Shown here in pieces: positions 26,866 through 34,859 of a stretch of 64,000 bases of DNA. Origin of the DNA: Rhodoligotrophos appendicifer (GTDB lineage: Bacteria; Pseudomonadota; Alphaproteobacteria; Rhizobiales; Im1); assembly GCF_007474605.1 (NCBI RefSeq), contig NZ_VHKL01000005.1:62001-126000 (forward strand), read 5' to 3'. Each line of letters begins with the position of its first letter. The stretch's first letter is position 1. A model generated the notes under the pieces. That model saw only the letters and a list, made by a program, of their open reading frames with translations. It was not told the DNA's origin and made no database searches. A program made the position numbers and the translations under genes.

Positions 26866-27987
26866 ATGTGCACCTCTCTCAGATATCGTGACACGTCCGG
26901 AAAGATCTATTTCGGTCGCACGCTCGAACTCACGATGGATTTGCCCTATGTGATGGCCTGGCTGCCATCGGGCTACCGAACCGTCTCGACGATGGATGGC
27001 GCTGAGCCTTTCGAGTTTTGCGCTCGGTTCGGGATCTTCGCCGTGACCATGCCGGCGCGACGGCCCACCGCCGCATCGCCCTTGGCGACGTCCGATCTGA
27101 AGGTCATCGAGGGCGTCAACAAGCAGGGTCTGACCTTCAGTCTCCTATCCTATCCAGCAGCGGCAGGGGGCCATCACCCGGTTGCCATGACCACCAAGAT
27201 CCTCGCTGCGTCTGACCTCGGCACTTGGGTCCTGGGGCAGTTTTCGACAGTGGCCGAGGTCAAATCCGCCCTCGCTGAGCAACCGGTCATGGTGCAGCCT
27301 TTGGCGATTCTGGGAGGCGTGGAATCCCCGTTCCATTACGTCATGCATGATCGGTCCGGTGCGGCACTCGTCGTCGAGTTCGATGGCGGCACGATGTCCG
27401 TCTATGACAATCCTGTGGGCGTCATGACCAATGGACCGTCCTTTCCTTGGCATCTCACCAATCTGAACAACTATACCTTTCTGACCAATGTGGACGCCTC
27501 CGTTGCAAGCTTTGGCGGGCACAAGGTGATCCAGCCCGATTCGGGCATCGCCACTGCCGGGCTGCCGGCGTCGAACACCTCCGTTGGCCGCTTCGTGCGG
27601 GCGGCCTATTATGCAGAATTCACGGAGAAGGCAGCCGCGCCCGACGCTGCCGTGCTGGCTCTGGCCCACATTCTCAACACCTTCGACCGCGCCCGGGGCG
27701 TCACCATAGATTACCCCCAGCCAGGCGGCGGTCATCTGGAAGTGGCGGGTTTGGAGCCGGAAGAGAGGGCACCCTACGCGACGGAGTTCACGTCCTGGAC
27801 CAGTCTTACAGACCTCGACCGCACGCTGTTCTTCATTCGCGATTATGAAAGCCTGAACTTTACAAAGTTCGACCTCGGCGCTTTGGCTGCCGTCGACACA
27901 CCACGGACGATGCTGCTTAAAGGTCTTGACGACGGAACACGCGATGCCACGGAAACGTTGAAGGGCTCCAACGTCGTGCCGGAATGA
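26866..27987 (+). CDS. Choloylglycine hydrolase/penicillin acylase family Ntn hydrolase
   Basis: A 373-residue linear-amide C-N hydrolase. Cys2, exposed after Met removal, is the expected N-terminal nucleophile (MCTSLRYRD), followed by R18 in YFGRTLELTMDLP. The usual Asp near position 21 is Glu here. Later motifs include GVMTNGPSFPWHLTNLNNY and an RFVRAAYYAEF stretch. There is no signal peptide, so the enzyme should act in the cytoplasm unless exported unusually. Family members cleave bile salts, penicillin V or N-acyl homoserine lactones; I cannot choose among these. No good ribosome site precedes the ATG, but Cys2 fixes the start. Confidence 0.85.
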   Translation: MCTSLRYRDTSGKIYFGRTLELTMDLPYVMAWLPSGYRTVSTMDGAEPFEFCARFGIFAVTMPARRPTAASPLATSDLKVIEGVNKQGLTFSLLSYPAAAGGHHPVAMTTKILAASDLGTWVLGQFSTVAEVKSALAEQPVMVQPLAILGGVESPFHYVMHDRSGAALVVEFDGGTMSVYDNPVGVMTNGPSFPWHLTNLNNYTFLTNVDASVASFGGHKVIQPDSGIATAGLPASNTSVGRFVRAAYYAEFTEKAAAPDAAVLALAHILNTFDRARGVTIDYPQPGGGHLEVAGLEPEERAPYATEFTSWTSLTDLDRTLFFIRDYESLNFTKFDLGALAAVDTPRTMLLKGLDDGTRDATETLKGSNVVPE

Positions 27988-28066
27988 TGAGGTCACCTGA
28001 CAAGATCGTGGAAGCTGTCGACAATGGCCGGCATGATGAGCGCGTGCTGGGATCTGCAAGGAATAC

Positions 28067-29059
28067 ATGACGACTGATCACTCCCATAGGTTTTCCGTCG
28101 CCCCGATGATGGATTGGACCGACCGGCACGACCGCGTCTTCCTGCGGCAGATCAGTCGTCATGCCTTGCTCTATACCGAGATGGTGACGGCACAGGCCGT
28201 GCTGCGGGGTGATCGCGCGCGTCTGCTCGGCTTCGATGCGGCCGAGCATCCGGTGGCCCTGCAACTGGGCGGCTCCGAGCCGGCTTTGCTCGCTGAAGCC
28301 GCCAGGATCGGCGCCGACATGGGCTATGACGAGATCAATCTCAATTGCGGCTGCCCCTCGGACCGGGTTCAGTCCGGCCGCTTCGGTGCCTGCCTCATGG
28401 CCGAGCCGGAGCTGGTGGGCGAATGCGTCGCCGCCATGCAGGCGGTGGTGTCGGTGCCGGTCACGGTCAAATGCCGCATCGGCATCGATGATCAGGACGA
28501 GGCGGAGGCCCTCGCCCGCTTCGTCAGCCGCGTCGCGTCAGCCGGCATCCGCCACTTCATCATCCATGCCCGCAAGGCTTGGCTGAAGGGCCTGAGCCCC
28601 AAGGAGAACCGTGACATCCCACCCTTGAACTATCCGCTGGTCCATCAGCTCAAGCAGGACAATCCGCATCTGCTGATCTCCATCAATGGCGGGATCGCGA
28701 GCCTGGAGGAAGCCGCAGCGCAACTGGACCGGGTGGACGGGGTGATGATGGGCCGGGCGGCCTACCAGACCCCTTATGTGCTCGCGGATGTGGATCGCCG
28801 GATCTTTGGCGATCCCACGCCTGCACCTTCCAGGGGGCGGGTCGTTGAGCGCATGTTGCCCTATATCGACCGGCAGCTGGCGCAGGGTGTGCCTCTGAAC
28901 GCGATCACCCGTCATATGCTGGGCCTCTATAACGGCCTGCCCGGCGCCCACGCCTGGCGGCGGCATCTGAGCGAGAACGCCCATCGCGAGGGGGCGGGAG
29001 TAAAGGTTGTCGAGCACGCCCTGGAACGGGTGAAGGACCGCATCAGCGAAGCGGCCTAA
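28067..29059 (+). CDS. dusA: tRNA-dihydrouridine synthase A
   Basis: A 330-residue FMN enzyme that reduces uridines in the D-loop of tRNA. The N-terminus RFSVAPMMDWTDRHDR is the DusA signature. The catalytic cysteine is C96 in NLNCGCPSDRV, followed by the RNA-contacting KCRIGIDD and HARKAWLKGLSPKENR motifs, and SINGGIASLEEA near the FMN phosphate site. ATG at 28067 is preceded by AAGGA at 5 bases. The stop overlaps the convergent DUF817 gene by 3-4 bases. Confidence 0.96.
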   Translation: MTTDHSHRFSVAPMMDWTDRHDRVFLRQISRHALLYTEMVTAQAVLRGDRARLLGFDAAEHPVALQLGGSEPALLAEAARIGADMGYDEINLNCGCPSDRVQSGRFGACLMAEPELVGECVAAMQAVVSVPVTVKCRIGIDDQDEAEALARFVSRVASAGIRHFIIHARKAWLKGLSPKENRDIPPLNYPLVHQLKQDNPHLLISINGGIASLEEAAAQLDRVDGVMMGRAAYQTPYVLADVDRRIFGDPTPAPSRGRVVERMLPYIDRQLAQGVPLNAITRHMLGLYNGLPGAHAWRRHLSENAHREGAGVKVVEHALERVKDRISEAA

Positions 29060-29964
29060 ACAGCGCGCACCGGCTCAGCCTGCAGGGGAAGGGGCTGCGG
29101 CCTGTTCACCAGGCTGACCATGACGTAGGAAATGATCATCAACAGAAACCAGGAGCCGAGCTTGGCCGGTGGCACCATCGTCCAGCCCGCGGCCTGGTGA
29201 GGATAGGTCCAGGTCCGGGTCAGCGTACCTACATTTTCCGCAATCCAAATGAAAATGGCCACGAGGCCGAAGCCGACAAGCAGCGGCATATGCCGGTAAT
29301 GATGATGGATCTTGAAAGAGATCTGGCATCGGGCGAACAGCACGGCCACCGCAACGAACAGCGCCAGGCGAAGATCCGTCACGAAGTGGTGCAGGAAGAA
29401 ATTCGCATAGATCGCGACGGACACGGTCAGTGTCGCCCAGAGCGGCGGATGATGCGTGAAGCGGAAATCGAAGAGACGCCAGGCCCGGGCGATATAGCTG
29501 CCGACACAGGCATACATGAAGCCGGTGAACAGGGGGACGCCGCCGAGACGCAGATAGGCCGGTTCCGGGTAGATCCACGAACCTTGCGCGGTCTTGAAGA
29601 TCTCCATGAGGGTGCCGACCCCATGGAAGAGCAGGATCACCTTGGCCTCGTCGATCGTTTCCATGCGCAGCGCGATGAGCGCGACCTGAACGGCGAGGGC
29701 GGCAAGTGTCAGGAAATCGTAGCGGGGCAGGGGCGCTGCCGCTGGATAGAACAGGAATGTGAGAACGATCAGGGCGACCATGATGCCGCCGAACAGGCAG
29801 GCTCATGCCTGCTTCACCCCGAAGCGAGCGAATTCATAGAGGAAGACGGCAAGAGGGCCACGATCCTGCGCCCAGGCAGCGAGCCGCGCATCCGCCGCGA
29901 TGAAGCGCGCGATCGCTGGCCAAGTGAGCGCGGCGCTCTGACGGCGGGAGGGGACCGGGGCCAT
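29056..29964 (-). pseudogene. DUF817 membrane protein, interrupted by one in-frame TGA
   Basis: The frame from ATG 29964 reads MAPVPSRRQS and continues through YEFARFGVKQA, then meets TGA at 29805-29803 and resumes in the same frame as ACLFGGIMVALIVL to the stop at 29056. The total would be 302 codons, fitting the DUF817 family, in which KQAWACLFGG is the expected sequence as I recall it, so a Trp codon TGG appears changed to TGA (codon 54). The downstream 241 residues (ATG 29781) hold seven or so membrane helices and the motifs GSWIYPEPAYLRLGGVPLFTG (shown in part: GSWIYPEP and GVPLFTGFMYACVGSY), which are well preserved. Either a fresh nonsense mutation, a sequencing error, or a restart at 29781. 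Confidence 0.75.
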
Positions 29965-30018
29965 GAACAACGATCAGGTTAAGGAGAGAACCGGTCGGGG
30001 GAGTTTGGCGGCGCGGCC

Positions 30019-31521
30019 TCAGCTGATCTTCTGATTATACTCTCCGACCTCGGGATACTCCGACAGATGCATGTCGATGTTCTTGAACATCGCCTTCATC
30101 ATCTCCTCCGATTCGGGGCTTTCGCAGACCACCACGAGCTCCGGCTTGTTGGAGGAAGCGCGCACCAGGCCCCAGGTGCCGTCGGCGAGCGTCACGCGGA
30201 TGCCATTCACGGTCACCAGTTCCCGGATCGGCTGGCCGGCCACCCGATCGCCCTTCGCCGCAAGCTTCTGGTAATGGCGAACCACCTTGTCGACGATCCC
30301 GTATTTAACCTCGTCCGCGCAATGCGGCGACATGGTCGGCGAGCCCCAGGTCTTGGGCAGCGCGTTCTTGAGGTCGGCCATGGTCTTGTCCGGATTCCGA
30401 TCGAGCATGTCGCAGATGGCGATCGCCGAGACGAGCCCGTCATCATAGCCTCGGCCGACGGGTGGATTGAAGAAATAGTGTCCCGACTTCTCGAAGCCGG
30501 CGAGCGCCTTGATGTCCCGGCAGCGGCGCTTGATGTGGGAATGGCCGGTCTTCCAGTAATCCGCCTTGACGCCATTCTGCTTCAGCACCGGATCGGTGAG
30601 GAACAGGCCGGTCGATTTCACATCCACCACGAAGGTCGCGTTCGGATGCAAGGCGGAGAGGTCGCGGGCGAGCATGACGCCCACCTTGTCGGCAAAGATC
30701 TCATGGCCCTCATTGTCGATGACGCCGCAGCGGTCGCCGTCGCCGTCGAAGCCGAGCCCCACATCCGCACCCGTTTCGCGGACCTTCTCGGCGATGGCAT
30801 GCAGCATCTCCATGTCTTCCGGGTTCGGATTATAGCGCGGGAAAGTGTAGTCGAGTTCGCAATCGAGCTCGATGACCTCGCAGCCGAGCCGGCGCAGGAC
30901 CTCCGGCGCGAAGGCCCCGGCCGTGCCGTTGCCGCAGGCCGCCACCACCTTGAGGCGCTTCTTGAGCTGCGGCCGGTTGGTGAGATCCTCGATGTAGCGC
31001 TGCTGGACGCCCTGGACGTAATGGAGCATGCCGCCCGGCTTCTCTTCCCAGGTCCCCCCGAGCACGATGTCCCGGAGCGCGCCCATTTCGTCGGGGCCGA
31101 ATGTGACGGGACGGTCCATCCCCATCTTGACGCCGGTCCAGCCATTGTCGTTGTGGCTGGCGGTGACCATGGCGCACGCCGGGACGTCGAGATCGAACTG
31201 GGCGAAATAAGCCATCGGCGTCATAGCGAGGCCGATGTCGTGGACGGTGCATCCGGAGCCCAGGAGGCCGGCGATGAGCGCCTGCTTGATGGAGGAGGAA
31301 TAGGAACGGTAGTCGTGGCCGACGACGACTTCTGGCTTGACGCCGCGCTGCTGCAGGAACGTGCCCAGTCCCAAGCCCAGGCAGCGGATGCCGAGATGGT
31401 TGATCTCCTTGCCGAACAGCCAGCGGGCATCATATTCGCGAAAGCCGGTCTGCTTGACGAAGGGGAACTCCTCATAGTCGCGGGTATTCTCGACCAGGTC
31501 CTGCCTCGGCTTCACGGTCAT
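30019..31521 (-). CDS. Phosphomannomutase/phosphoglucomutase
   Basis: A 500-residue alpha-D-phosphohexomutase of the AlgC/ManB type, interconverting mannose or glucose 6- and 1-phosphates for polysaccharide and LPS precursors. The phosphoserine loop is TASHNDNG (S122), the metal-binding loop is FDGDGDRCG (about 258-266), and the sugar-binding loop is FEKSGHYFF. The C-terminal phosphate-binding domain is present. Start ATG at 31521 has a clear AAGGAG ribosome site. It stands alone between the DUF817 and protease genes. Specificity for mannose versus glucose cannot be read directly. Confidence 0.93.
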   Translation of the reverse strand: MTVKPRQDLVENTRDYEEFPFVKQTGFREYDARWLFGKEINHLGIRCLGLGLGTFLQQRGVKPEVVVGHDYRSYSSSIKQALIAGLLGSGCTVHDIGLAMTPMAYFAQFDLDVPACAMVTASHNDNGWTGVKMGMDRPVTFGPDEMGALRDIVLGGTWEEKPGGMLHYVQGVQQRYIEDLTNRPQLKKRLKVVAACGNGTAGAFAPEVLRRLGCEVIELDCELDYTFPRYNPNPEDMEMLHAIAEKVRETGADVGLGFDGDGDRCGVIDNEGHEIFADKVGVMLARDLSALHPNATFVVDVKSTGLFLTDPVLKQNGVKADYWKTGHSHIKRRCRDIKALAGFEKSGHYFFNPPVGRGYDDGLVSAIAICDMLDRNPDKTMADLKNALPKTWGSPTMSPHCADEVKYGIVDKVVRHYQKLAAKGDRVAGQPIRELVTVNGIRVTLADGTWGLVRASSNKPELVVVCESPESEEMMKAMFKNIDMHLSEYPEVGEYNQKIS

Positions 31522-31584
31522 TCTTATGCTCCTTGCAAAATCAACGGGTCAGCAACGCACAGCCCGGCATGGCGGTTCATTGCG

Positions 31585-32295
31585 TCAGCGTTTTAGCACC
31601 AATTCATCTCCCCGGACCTCGAAGCTGCCGACGACGCGGAGATAGTTCATGCCCAGCAGGCTGCTGCGCAACTGGCCCTGGCCGACCACCAGCGCGCGCA
31701 GGCCCGAGACGGTGATCCCGCCGACGGAAACGGTTTTGAGGCGCACTTCGGCGGCCTGGGACGCACCGTTGGCCGTCTCGATGGGGACGATGAAGAACAG
31801 ATTGTCCATATCGAGACCGATGCGCCTTGCATCGTCATAGGACAGGGTGACGGCGGTGGCGCCGGTATCGACCATGAGATCGAGATCGACCCCGTTCACG
31901 GCGGTTCGCACCCGGAAATGGCCGGTCGCATCCGCCCTGATGGTGACGGCCCGCTGGTCGCCGCCCTCCGTCGTCACGGTGCTGATCACGGGCATGCCGG
32001 GCACGAGTTCGGCCAGCATCCGCTGCGAGACGACGAGGAGGTCGAGACGATAGGTGTAGCCGAGCAGCAGCAGGAGGGCGATGCCGATCCAGATGGCCGC
32101 ATGCCGCACCGCATCTCTCATATGGCCCCGGTAGGACCAGATCAGGGAGGCGCCGAGGACCACCAGGAGGGCGATGGCCGAGGCGAGCTGGGCAAAATCG
32201 GCACTCGTGACGCCGAAGGCCGCACCCGGATTGTCCGCCAGCACGAGGGCCAGGGCCGCGATGCCCAGAATGCCGATGCCGATCCAGGCGAGCAT
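31585..32295 (-). CDS. Retropepsin-like membrane aspartic protease
   Basis: A 236-residue protein with three N-terminal hydrophobic helices (about 1-20, 36-55, 66-88) and a C-terminal single-domain aspartic protease of the TIGR02281 (clan AA) type. The active-site triad is VDTGAT (D143-T144-G145), followed by FFIVPIETANG (the flap) and SSLLGMNYL, the usual C-terminal Leu-Gly motif. Such proteins are common in Alphaproteobacteria; they probably act as dimers on the periplasmic side. It is the last gene of a unit with cobS, a DUF1289 gene and a small membrane protein, and lies 6 bases after the latter. Substrate unknown. Confidence 0.85.
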   Translation of the reverse strand: MLAWIGIGILGIAALALVLADNPGAAFGVTSADFAQLASAIALLVVLGASLIWSYRGHMRDAVRHAAIWIGIALLLLLGYTYRLDLLVVSQRMLAELVPGMPVISTVTTEGGDQRAVTIRADATGHFRVRTAVNGVDLDLMVDTGATAVTLSYDDARRIGLDMDNLFFIVPIETANGASQAAEVRLKTVSVGGITVSGLRALVVGQGQLRSSLLGMNYLRVVGSFEVRGDELVLKR

Positions 32296-32301
32296 GATCG
32301 A

Positions 32302-32652
32302 TCAACTCTCCAAGGTGAGGGTGAAACCCGCCGGCCCGCTGCTCCCGATCCGTTCGAGAGACCCGACGGCAAGCGTCGCCTTGACGGCTTCTGTGATGTC
32401 GTCGGCCACGATCGCCAGGCTCGCCAGGGCGATGATCGCAGCCAGAACGCTGTTGAGCGCGCGCAGCAGGCTGTCCTTTCCCTGTCGGTTGAAGATCTCG
32501 ATGAAGAGGAGGGCGACGAGCAGGGCGATGGTCGTACCGAGTTCGGCATAGATCGAATCGGTGTCGATGGGCAGCAGGCTGAGGAGGTCGGTGCCGATGA
32601 GCACGACGCCGCCGATCAGCAGGAGGAGAGCGAGGCAGAGCCAGCCGATCAT
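32302..32652 (-). CDS. Small membrane protein of unknown family
   Basis: A 116-residue protein with three hydrophobic segments: MIGWLCLALLLLIGG, TTIALLVALLFIEIF and AAIIALASLAIVA. They are separated by short polar loops, and a soluble tail follows (about 85-116). ATG at 32652 overlaps the DUF1289 stop (ATGA), so they are coupled; the open frame further upstream is a shadow. It precedes the retropepsin-like protease by 6 bases and has a similar helix arrangement to that protein's N-terminal part, so the two may form a membrane complex. I do not recognise a family. Confidence 0.7.
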   Translation of the reverse strand: MIGWLCLALLLLIGGVVLIGTDLLSLLPIDTDSIYAELGTTIALLVALLFIEIFNRQGKDSLLRALNSVLAAIIALASLAIVADDITEAVKATLAVGSLERIGSSGPAGFTLTLES

Positions 32653-32879
32653 TCGGTTGAGGCGCGCCGTGCCCTGGCGCCCCCCTTCCGTCGGCGGTTG
32701 CGGGTCAAGACCGCCAGCCGCTCGGGCAGTTCCAGCATCACCGCTCGGCGCTGCACCGGTGTCATGCGGACCCAGCCCGCGATCTCCATGCGGCTGCGCC
32801 CGCAGCCGATGCACAGATCGGAGTCGGGATCGACGACGCAGATATTGACGCAAGGAGACTCGATGGCCTGTGGCCGCAT
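32649..32879 (-). CDS. DUF1289 small protein
   Basis: A 76-residue protein with the DUF1289 pattern: ESPCVNICVVD, DLCIGCGRSRMEIAGW and a basic tail. Four cysteines in the C-x3-C and C-x2-C arrangement suggest binding of iron or an Fe-S cluster, as proposed for this family; this is inference. ATG at 32879 starts MRPQAIESP. It sits 20 bases after cobS and overlaps the next gene by 4 bases, so it is part of the cobS transcript. Confidence 0.85.
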   Translation of the reverse strand: MRPQAIESPCVNICVVDPDSDLCIGCGRSRMEIAGWVRMTPVQRRAVMLELPERLAVLTRNRRRKGGARARRASTE

Positions 32880-32899
32880 GTATTTTTCGAGATCGGGGT

Positions 32900-33703
32900 T
32901 CACGGCACCATCGCAGCTATGCACAGCAGGAACACGATTTCGGAAGCCTGTTGAACGGCTCCGGCGATATCGCCTGTCTGCCCGCCAATGTGCTTGGTGG
33001 CCTGCCGTCGTACAAGGGCGAAAGCGCCATATGACGCAAGGAGAGCGACAATCATCGTCCAGAAGCCGAAGCACCACAGGATGAGAAAGCCTGCCATGAG
33101 GCCGCCGAGCAGAGCGGCTTGCCGGAGAGTGCCGCGCGACGGCGTGCCGGCATGCACCGACAGGCCCTCGGCGCGGGCCGGTGGTGCGGTGCCGAGCAGC
33201 ACCACCATCAGGGCGCGGGACCAGGCGCCGCTGGCGGCCAAAACGACGATGATGGTGCTCCAGCCGCCGAAATCCGAAATCTGCACCAGAGTGCCGATCC
33301 GCAGCGCCAGGGCGATCACAAGCGCTGCGACGCCGTAGGTGCCGATCCGGGAATCCCGCATGATCGCGAGCTTCGCATCCCGGGTCATGCCGCCCCCGAT
33401 TCCGTCGGCGGTATCGGCGAGGCCGTCCTCGTGGAAACAGCCCGTGAGCCACAGCAGTGCTGCGGTCGTGACGACGGCGGCAAGGAAGGCGGACAGGCCG
33501 ATCTGCTCGGCAAGGCCGAATGCGAGGCCTCCAAGGAGGCCGATCAGCACCCCGACAATGGGAAAGGCCCGCATGGCGGAGGCCATGCTGCGCTTTGAGG
33601 GTTCGCCGTGTGAGATCCGGGTGAGGAGCGCGATCGACTGCCGTATATCCGACCACCAGAGGGGGAAGTCGACGGCCTCGTTTCGCGAGGTGGCGCGCGG
33701 CAT
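32900..33703 (-). CDS. cobS: Adenosylcobinamide-GDP ribazoletransferase (cobalamin synthase)
   Basis: A 267-residue integral membrane enzyme that joins adenosylcobinamide-GDP and alpha-ribazole (phosphate) in the last step of coenzyme B12 assembly. The metal-binding signature is GCFHEDGLADTADGIGGG (about 88-105), followed by KLAIMRDSRIGTYG. About six hydrophobic segments follow. It is divergent from cobT, which supplies alpha-ribazole phosphate. The 123-base spacer between them holds no sequence that I recognise as a B12 riboswitch. Confidence 0.94.
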   Translation of the reverse strand: MPRATSRNEAVDFPLWWSDIRQSIALLTRISHGEPSKRSMASAMRAFPIVGVLIGLLGGLAFGLAEQIGLSAFLAAVVTTAALLWLTGCFHEDGLADTADGIGGGMTRDAKLAIMRDSRIGTYGVAALVIALALRIGTLVQISDFGGWSTIIVVLAASGAWSRALMVVLLGTAPPARAEGLSVHAGTPSRGTLRQAALLGGLMAGFLILWCFGFWTMIVALLASYGAFALVRRQATKHIGGQTGDIAGAVQQASEIVFLLCIAAMVP

Positions 33704-33826
33704 TATGATCGCTCCTGCGTCACAGCACTTTCAACTCTGGGCACGAGCCGCTATAGCCGGCCCGCATCGTCGCTGTCCAGGGATAGCGGCGGACGCGCCC
33801 TTGCATCACTCCGACACGGCTATTTC

Positions 33827-34858
33827 ATGACAGACATTGCTGCGCCAAACGCCTTCGACGAGTTGAGAGCGTTGATCCGGGATCTGCCCGGACCGGACGC
33901 CGAGGCGGCCTCGCAAGCCCGGGCGCGCCAGGGTGAACTGACGAAGCCGCCGGGGTCGCTAGGGCGGCTGGAAGAGATTGCCGAGTGGCTGGCCGCGTGG
34001 CAGGGCCGCCATCCTCCGGCCATCGACCAGGCCCTGGTGGTGGTGTATGCCGGCAATCATGGCGTGACGGCGCAGGGCATTTCCGCCTTCCCCCAGGAGG
34101 TGACGGCCCAGATGGTCGCAAATTTCCGCAGTGGCGGAGCCGCGATCAATCAGCTGTGCACGAGCTTCGGCCTGGGCCTGAAAGTCTTCGAGCTGGCCCT
34201 GGAAGTCCCGACCGGCGATATCACGGTCGGTCCCGCCTTGAGCGATGAGGATTGCGCCGGCACCATCGTCTATGGCTTCGAGGCGGTGGCGGAGGATCTC
34301 GACCTCCTCTGTGTCGGCGAGATGGGGATCGGCAACACGACGAGCGCCTCGGCGCTCTGTCTGGCTTTGTTCGGCGGGGAGGCGGAGGACTGGGCGGGCC
34401 CTGGCACCGGCCTCGACGCCGACGGCATCAGGCACAAGGCAAAGGTGATCGAAAGGGCCGTGTCGCTCCATCGCGAGGCCGCCGCCGGCGATCCGCTGGC
34501 GCTTTTGGCCCGCTTGGGCGGAAGGGAATTGGCGGCCATCTGCGGTGCCATCATCGGTGCCAGGATGCGGCAGGTGCCCGTCATTCTCGATGGCTTCGTC
34601 ACCACCGCCGCAGCCGCAGTCCTGCAGTCCATCTCACCGTCGGCCCTCGATCACTGCCTCGTCGGTCATTGCTCGGCCGAGCCGGCTCATCGCCGACTGC
34701 TGAAGCACCTCGGCAAGGAGCCGCTGCTTGATCTTGGCATGCGACTGGGCGAAGCGTCCGGCGCCGCCCTCGCCGTTGGCGTCGTGAAGGCGGCGGCGCA
34801 GATCCACAAGGGCATGGCGACCTTCGCGGAAGCCGGCGTCAGCGCCAAGGCGACGTGA
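33827..34858 (+). CDS. cobT: Nicotinate-nucleotide-dimethylbenzimidazole phosphoribosyltransferase
   Basis: A 343-residue enzyme that activates dimethylbenzimidazole to alpha-ribazole phosphate for the lower ligand of B12. Visible motifs: KPPGSLGRLEEIAEWLA near the N-terminus, YAGNHGVTAQGISAFPQEVT (NHG near 66-72), GEMGIGNTTSASAL for substrate binding, and LDLGMRLGEASGAALA with the general-base glutamate. The length is normal. The nucleotide loop carrying the base-activating glutamate is intact, so the protein should be active. It is divergent from cobS and ends 1 base before the convergent sensor kinase gene. Confidence 0.95.
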   Translation: MTDIAAPNAFDELRALIRDLPGPDAEAASQARARQGELTKPPGSLGRLEEIAEWLAAWQGRHPPAIDQALVVVYAGNHGVTAQGISAFPQEVTAQMVANFRSGGAAINQLCTSFGLGLKVFELALEVPTGDITVGPALSDEDCAGTIVYGFEAVAEDLDLLCVGEMGIGNTTSASALCLALFGGEAEDWAGPGTGLDADGIRHKAKVIERAVSLHREAAAGDPLALLARLGGRELAAICGAIIGARMRQVPVILDGFVTTAAAAVLQSISPSALDHCLVGHCSAEPAHRRLLKHLGKEPLLDLGMRLGEASGAALAVGVVKAAAQIHKGMATFAEAGVSAKAT

Positions 34859-34859
34859 C

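Noticed and set aside
26532-26891. 119-codon plus-strand open frame in the intergenic region before the Ntn hydrolase
   Set aside because: It has no ribosome site, has odd composition and runs into the hydrolase gene out of frame.
29803-29805. In-frame TGA in the DUF817 gene as selenocysteine or recoded Trp
   Set aside because: No SECIS-like element or Sec genes seen, the expected residue is Trp rather than Cys, and all other genes here use TGA as stop.
33704-33826. Possible cobalamin riboswitch between cobS and cobT
   Set aside because: The 123-base spacer lacks the B12-box and other conserved riboswitch elements, and is too short for two full copies.
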